From contig WVZU01000407.1 of NCBI GenBank assembly GCA_011772275.1, positions 21,227-29,527 of the forward strand: a DNA stretch of 8,301 bases, read 5' to 3'. Of this stretch, positions 5,470-8,301 are shown piece by piece; the first letter of the stretch is position 1; the number at the start of each line of letters is the position of its first letter. Both the position numbers and the translations under genes were made by a program. The notes below the pieces were generated by a model, which did no database searches, had not been told where the DNA came from, and saw nothing but the letters and a program-made list of their open reading frames with translations. This stretch comes from Planctomycetales bacterium (GTDB lineage Bacteria > Planctomycetota > Planctomycetia > Pirellulales > UBA7805).

Positions 5470-7263
5470 ATGGCAATCATTGTGCAAAAATTCGGGGGTA
5501 CCAGCGTCGCGGATGCCAAGAAGATCCTGTCGGCCGCCCACAAAGCCATCGGCGCTCAACAAGCCGGCCATCAGGTTGTGGTGGTGGTCAGCGCCATGGG
5601 CAAGAATACCGACATGCTGGTCGACCTGGCGGGTCAGATTACCGACCGGCCGCTGGCGCGGGAGATGGACATGCTGCTCTCCACCGGCGAGCAAGTCAGC
5701 GTGGCCCTGATGGCCATGGCGATCCATTCGCTGGGGCACAAGGCGGTCAGCCTGACCGGCGCTCAGATTGGCATCAAGACCGACAGTTCGCACACCAAGG
5801 CCCGCATCCAGTCGATTTCGACCGAACGCCTGGGACAACTGCTGGACGAAGGCCACATTGTGATTGCGGCCGGTTTTCAGGGGATCGACGAGAACTTCAA
5901 CATTACCACGCTGGGCCGCGGGGGCAGCGACCTGACGGCCGTGGCCCTGGCCGCCGTGCTGAGGGCCGAAGCGTGCGAAATCTACACCGACGTCGACGGC
6001 GTCTACACGACCGATCCGCGGAAGATTCCGGAGGCACGGCGGATGGCTCAGATCAGCTACGACGAAATGCTGGAGCTGGCCAGTCTGGGCGCGGGCGTGA
6101 TGCACAGCCGGTCGGTCGAGTTCGGCAAGAAATTCGGCGTGCCCATCCATGTCCGCAGCAGCTTTGTCGATGCGCCCGGCACGATGGTGGTGGCCGAACC
6201 CGAGGCGTCGGGCCAACCGGTAGGGGGCGCGGCACTGACCGAGGACGAAGCACGCGTGACGGTCAGCGACGTGCCGGATCAACCAGGAACCAGTTACGCC
6301 ATCCTCTCCCGGATCGCCGCCAAAAACATTTCGGTGGACATGATCGTGCAGAACGTGGGAGCCGAGGGAAAAGCGGATATCTCGTTTACCGTGCTGCGGA
6401 ACGACCTGCCTTTGGCCACCGAGGCGGTGACCGAGGCACTTGGCGACCTGGGAGCCGGGACGCTGGACTATGACGACCAGGTCTCGAAAGTCTCGGCAGT
6501 GGGACTCGGCATGGCTCGTCAGACAGGGGTCGCCCATCAAATGTTCCGGGCGCTCAGCGACGCAGGCGTCAACGTCCAGATGATCACGACCAGCGAGATC
6601 AAGATTTCGGTATTGGTTGAACGGCGTGGTGCGGTGGACGCGCTGCGGGCGGTCCACCAGACCTTTGGTCTGGGAACCCCGCCGGCCACACCCGGCCCGC
6701 CCGTGGCGGCCAGCAAAGGGGCAGCTGTCCCCGATGCCCTGGCCCCCGATGCCCTGGCGGTGGTCACCAGGCTGGCGGGCATGGAAGACCTGGTGATCGA
6801 AGGCGTCGTCCTGGACGACACTCAGGCCCGCCTTACGATCGCCGATGTGCCCGATCGACCTGGTATCGCCGCGGCGGTTTTCGAAAAGATTGCCGCCGGC
6901 GGCCTGTTTGTCGACATGATTGTGCAAAGCTCAGGGCACCAAGGCCGAACCATCCTCAGCTTTACCGTACCCGCCCAGGACCTGGAGACAGCCTTGGGCC
7001 TGACCGGCGAGATCGCGGCCGAATTTGGCTGCGGCGCGGTGACCAGCAGCCCGCACGTCGCCAAGCTGTCCGTGTCCGGCGTCGGCATGCGCAGCCATAC
7101 GGGCGTCGCCATGCGGATGTTCAAGTCGCTGGCCGAGCTGGGCATCAACGTCGAAATGATCAACACCAGTGAGGTGCGGGTCAACGTTGTGGTCGACGGC
7201 CGACACGGCCAGCAGGGATTGGCCTGCCTGCAGCAGGCGTTTGCCGATGTGCTGCTGTCCTAG
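5470..7263 (+). CDS. lysC: Aspartate kinase with four ACT domains
   Basis: 597 aa, against about 400-410 for the common monofunctional enzyme. It phosphorylates aspartate with ATP, the first step toward Lys, Thr and Met. The kinase domain (1-245) shows KFGGTSV (7-13), STGEQVS (71-77, E74), GRGGSDLTA (149-157), TDVDGVYTTDPR (173-184) and the LASLGAGVMHSRSVE region (203-217). Two ACT pairs follow: 261-400 and 453-592, joined by a Pro/Ala-rich linker. The second pair aligns to the first without gaps at an offset of 192 residues, with both VDMIVQ motifs retained. Four-ACT aspartokinases are known from cyanobacteria (Synechocystis), where Lys and Thr inhibit in concert; similar control is inferred here. 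The gene starts 17 nt after the ApgM-like stop, with GGCGAG 9 nt ahead of the ATG. Its TAG stop overlaps the stop of the convergent BFN gene. Confidence 0.95.
   Translation: MAIIVQKFGGTSVADAKKILSAAHKAIGAQQAGHQVVVVVSAMGKNTDMLVDLAGQITDRPLAREMDMLLSTGEQVSVALMAMAIHSLGHKAVSLTGAQIGIKTDSSHTKARIQSISTERLGQLLDEGHIVIAAGFQGIDENFNITTLGRGGSDLTAVALAAVLRAEACEIYTDVDGVYTTDPRKIPEARRMAQISYDEMLELASLGAGVMHSRSVEFGKKFGVPIHVRSSFVDAPGTMVVAEPEASGQPVGGAALTEDEARVTVSDVPDQPGTSYAILSRIAAKNISVDMIVQNVGAEGKADISFTVLRNDLPLATEAVTEALGDLGAGTLDYDDQVSKVSAVGLGMARQTGVAHQMFRALSDAGVNVQMITTSEIKISVLVERRGAVDALRAVHQTFGLGTPPATPGPPVAASKGAAVPDALAPDALAVVTRLAGMEDLVIEGVVLDDTQARLTIADVPDRPGIAAAVFEKIAAGGLFVDMIVQSSGHQGRTILSFTVPAQDLETALGLTGEIAAEFGCGAVTSSPHVAKLSVSGVGMRSHTGVAMRMFKSLAELGINVEMINTSEVRVNVVVDGRHGQQGLACLQQAFADVLLS
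6253..7248 (+). repeat. Internal duplication of the ACT-domain pair in lysC
   Basis: Residues 261-400 and 453-592 of the aspartate kinase line up with a constant offset of 192 residues. I count by hand 58 identities in 140 aligned positions. Shared landmarks are VPDxPG, VDMIVQ, SFTV, TGVAxxMF and the NVxMIxTSE segment. The divergence shows an old protein-level duplication, not a recent DNA repeat. The tract between them (6670-6825) encodes the linker. Confidence 0.85.
6730..6759 (+). repeat. 15-bp tandem repeat in the lysC linker
   Basis: Two adjacent 15-bp units (6730-6744 and 6745-6759) encode PDALA twice. They differ only at the last base (GCC against GCG). The repeat lies in the low-complexity linker between the two ACT pairs and probably arose by slippage; such repeats can change copy number without breaking the frame. 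Confidence 0.8.
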
Positions 7264-7670
7264 GACTCTTCGCCCAGGACCTCGTTCAGCACCTCTTCGC
7301 TGACGTAAATTGGCAACGCCGGTTCGCAGGTCACCGCGACGGCGATGGCGTCGGAGGGCCGAGCGTCGATTTCGATCAATTCGCCCTCATGCCGCACCCG
7401 TAGCAGCGCGTAATAGGTGTGCTCGCGCAGTTCACTGATGATCACGTCCTGCAGTTCGGCACCCATGGCTTCGATCGTGTTGACCAGCAGGTCATGGGTC
7501 AACGGTCGCGGAGTCGGGATTTGCTTGACACGCCGATCAATGCTGGTCGCCTCGAAGATGCCGATCAGAATCGGGAACATGCGGTCCCCCTCCACTTCAC
7601 GCAGGTAGATCACCTGCTGGTCGTTGATCTCGTTGATGATGATCCGCGACAGTTCCATTTGCAGAGGCAT
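7260..7670 (-). CDS. BFN-domain protein (bifunctional nuclease family, DUF151)
   Basis: 136 aa, essentially one BFN/DUF151 domain. Conserved blocks are FPILIGIFEA (32-41), RPLTHDLL (55-62), IDARPSDAIA (101-110) and PIYVSEEVL (120-128). Plant members have been reported to cleave RNA and DNA, and homologues are widespread in bacteria, but the bacterial role is unsettled, so nuclease activity is only a family-based expectation. No signal peptide or membrane segment is seen, so it is probably cytoplasmic. The start at 7670 is favoured over the in-frame Met at residue 5 because GGAAAGG lies 8 nt upstream. The gene points against the lysC operon and shares its stop region by 4 bp; it is not part of that operon. 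The adjacency does not by itself imply a link to amino acid synthesis. Confidence 0.9.
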   Translation of the reverse strand: MPLQMELSRIIINEINDQQVIYLREVEGDRMFPILIGIFEATSIDRRVKQIPTPRPLTHDLLVNTIEAMGAELQDVIISELREHTYYALLRVRHEGELIEIDARPSDAIAVAVTCEPALPIYVSEEVLNEVLGEES

Positions 7671-7678
7671 GATGACGA

Positions 7679-7685
7679 CCTTTCC
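7679..7685 (-). promoter_or_regulatory. Ribosome binding site of the BFN gene
   Basis: On the minus strand GGAAAGG lies 8 nt before the ATG at 7670. This supports that start over the downstream Met codon at residue 5. Confidence 0.55.
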
Positions 7686-7748
7686 AGGGATCCAGCCTAA
7701 AACTTTTTTCGCTCAACAAGCCAACTCACAGGACAGATGGCAAGGTTC

Positions 7749-7754
7749 ATTGTA
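7749..7754 (-). promoter_or_regulatory. Possible -10 box for the BFN gene
   Basis: On the minus strand this reads TACAAT, five of six bases of the -10 consensus, about 80 bp before the BFN start. No good -35 box sits at the right distance. An alternative weaker pair, TTGGCT and TTTAGG with 17 bp between, lies nearer the gene. The promoter is therefore not firmly placed. Confidence 0.25.
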
Positions 7755-7820
7755 TGCACCGACAGATACCGCAACCACTGCCAGCCAGAATTTCCGGCGT
7801 CACAGCAAGCAGGGCAAGCC

Positions 7821-7872
7821 GCTGGCTGGGATCCCATCGACGCCGGGTCGACCCGGCGAAGGACCAGCCAGC
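7821..7872. repeat. Nested palindromic element
   Basis: An outer perfect 9-bp inverted repeat (7821-7829, GCTGGCTGG, pairing with 7864-7872, CCAGCCAGC) encloses a perfect 18-bp palindrome, CGCCGGGTCGACCCGGCG (7841-7858). A 10-bp palindrome, TGGGATCCCA (7827-7836), overlaps the left outer arm. The element could fold as a two-level hairpin in RNA or a cruciform in DNA. It lies about 150 bp upstream of the BFN start. Candidate roles are a terminator for an off-window gene, a protein-binding operator or a small mobile repeat; none is shown by the sequence. Confidence 0.6.
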
Positions 7873-8179
7873 CGGCCCACCGGTTCACCTGGCTGCCCCT
7901 TGGCCGGCAGGATCCGCGAGGCGAAGGCAAGCCCGGCGGTAAGCCACGTGATTTGCAGCCTCTCGGCAATCGCCAATCGCCTGCCCTTTCCCTCAGTCCC
8001 GCTGAGCCACCCCCTTTTCAGGCGGCCCGGTTCGTCGTTTCCCCTGCTGGGGGCCCTTCGCCGGAACCCACCGGCCACGGGGGGTGGGGGTGCTCCCAGC
8101 CAGTGGCCACGGGCGGCCAAGGGCTAAGCTTCCGCGGGGGGCTGCCAGCGGCGCGAAACGAACTGCCGATCGTGCCGGA

Positions 8180-8262
8180 GGGGGTCGGGAGTCTTTTTCG
8201 CCACCCGTCCCACGATCCATCGCTGCCCGGTTTTTCCGTGGCGAAAAAGACTCCCGACCCCC
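8180..8262. repeat. Perfect 25-bp inverted repeat with 33-bp spacer (REPIN-like)
   Basis: The left arm (8180-8204) starts GGGGGTCGGGAGTC and ends TTTTTCGCCAC. The right arm (8238-8262) is its exact reverse complement. Pairing stops at both ends: 8179/8263 and 8205/8237 do not match. The 83-bp total, short spacer and G-run at the arm tips fit a REPIN, two REP sequences in inverted orientation, as spread by REP-associated tyrosine transposases (RAYTs). No transposase is in the window. A terminator for a gene beyond the right edge is the main alternative, since each arm carries a five-T tract. Confidence 0.75.
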
Positions 8263-8301
8263 GTGAGGCGTCCCGAATTTCACGTCGCCAGGCAGCCCTA
8301 C

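Larger units (their letters stand above)
7686..8301. other. Structured region without a convincing gene
   Basis: About 600 bp upstream of the BFN gene to the window edge. Open frames exist on both strands (for example 7624-8127 on plus and 7800-8120 on minus), but their translations are Pro/Arg/Gly-rich, resemble no family I know and lack start-site support, so I treat them as GC-driven noise. The content I can support is repeat structure: a nested palindrome near 7821-7872 and a long perfect inverted repeat at 8180-8262. G-rich tracts occur around 8079-8092. Confidence 0.5.

Noticed and set aside
6180..6260. Internal start producing a separate regulatory subunit of aspartokinase, as in Bacillus LysC
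   Set aside because: The Met at residue 239 and nearby GTG codons have no convincing ribosome binding site.
5419..6927. A 502-codon open frame antisense to lysC
   Set aside because: Same cause: the sense strand has unmistakable aspartokinase motifs, while the antisense product is His/Arg/Gly-rich with no family signature.
8079..8092. G-rich tract as a G-quadruplex
   Set aside because: There are only two long G runs with a single-base gap in GC-rich DNA, with no four evenly spaced tracts.
7624..8283. Open frames of 90-167 codons on both strands right of the BFN gene
   Set aside because: Translations are low-complexity Pro/Arg/Gly-rich, lack start signals and run through the inverted repeat, producing mirrored peptide fragments such as GRESFSP on both strands.

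Overview
The window is about 63% G+C by eye and carries six confidently readable protein genes, with weak Shine-Dalgarno sites ahead of several. A secreted M28 peptidase with a long N-terminal region, a four-ACT aspartokinase next to a phosphoglycerate-mutase-like 'homoserine kinase', and a BFN/DUF151 protein together suggest a planctomycete (Pirellulales-like). That placement is inferred from protein style; no rRNA or other marker gene is present.

Layout. Positions 1-147 hold no recognisable gene. A predicted promoter (148-175) and a roughly 110-nt leader precede a secreted M28 zinc aminopeptidase gene (293-1438, +). It converges on a cytoplasmic M42 (FrvX/YsdC/TET-like) aminopeptidase gene (1486-2544, -), with a GC hairpin between the two stops. 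A 349-bp divergent intergenic region follows, with a good promoter at 2831-2860 reading right. It leads into a three-gene operon: homoserine dehydrogenase (2894-4192), an ApgM-family protein of the 'proposed homoserine kinase' type (4235-5452) and aspartate kinase (5470-7263). The lysC stop overlaps the stop of a convergent BFN/DUF151 gene (7260-7670, -), so that the 4-bp palindrome CTAG encodes both TAG stops. Beyond it, 7671-8301 appears non-coding but structured: a nested palindromic element at 7821-7872 and a perfect 25-bp inverted repeat at 8180-8262 resembling a REPIN (REP doublet).

How the genes work together. Aspartate kinase makes aspartyl phosphate, the first step of the Lys/Thr/Met branch. 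Homoserine dehydrogenase reduces aspartate semialdehyde to homoserine. The ApgM-like protein is placed where a homoserine kinase would be needed to reach threonine. Aspartate-semialdehyde dehydrogenase and threonine synthase are not in the window. ACT domains on both the dehydrogenase (one) and the kinase (four) point to end-product feedback control. The two peptidases next door release amino acids outside and inside the cell, but nothing in the sequence ties them to the operon.

Most noteworthy: the non-orthologous homoserine kinase candidate inside a hom-lysC operon; the gap-free internal duplication of the ACT pair in aspartokinase; the shared CTAG stop; and the two structured repeats at the right edge. 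I found no CRISPR array, tRNA, rRNA, insertion sequence or defence system, and no convincing wholly new system.
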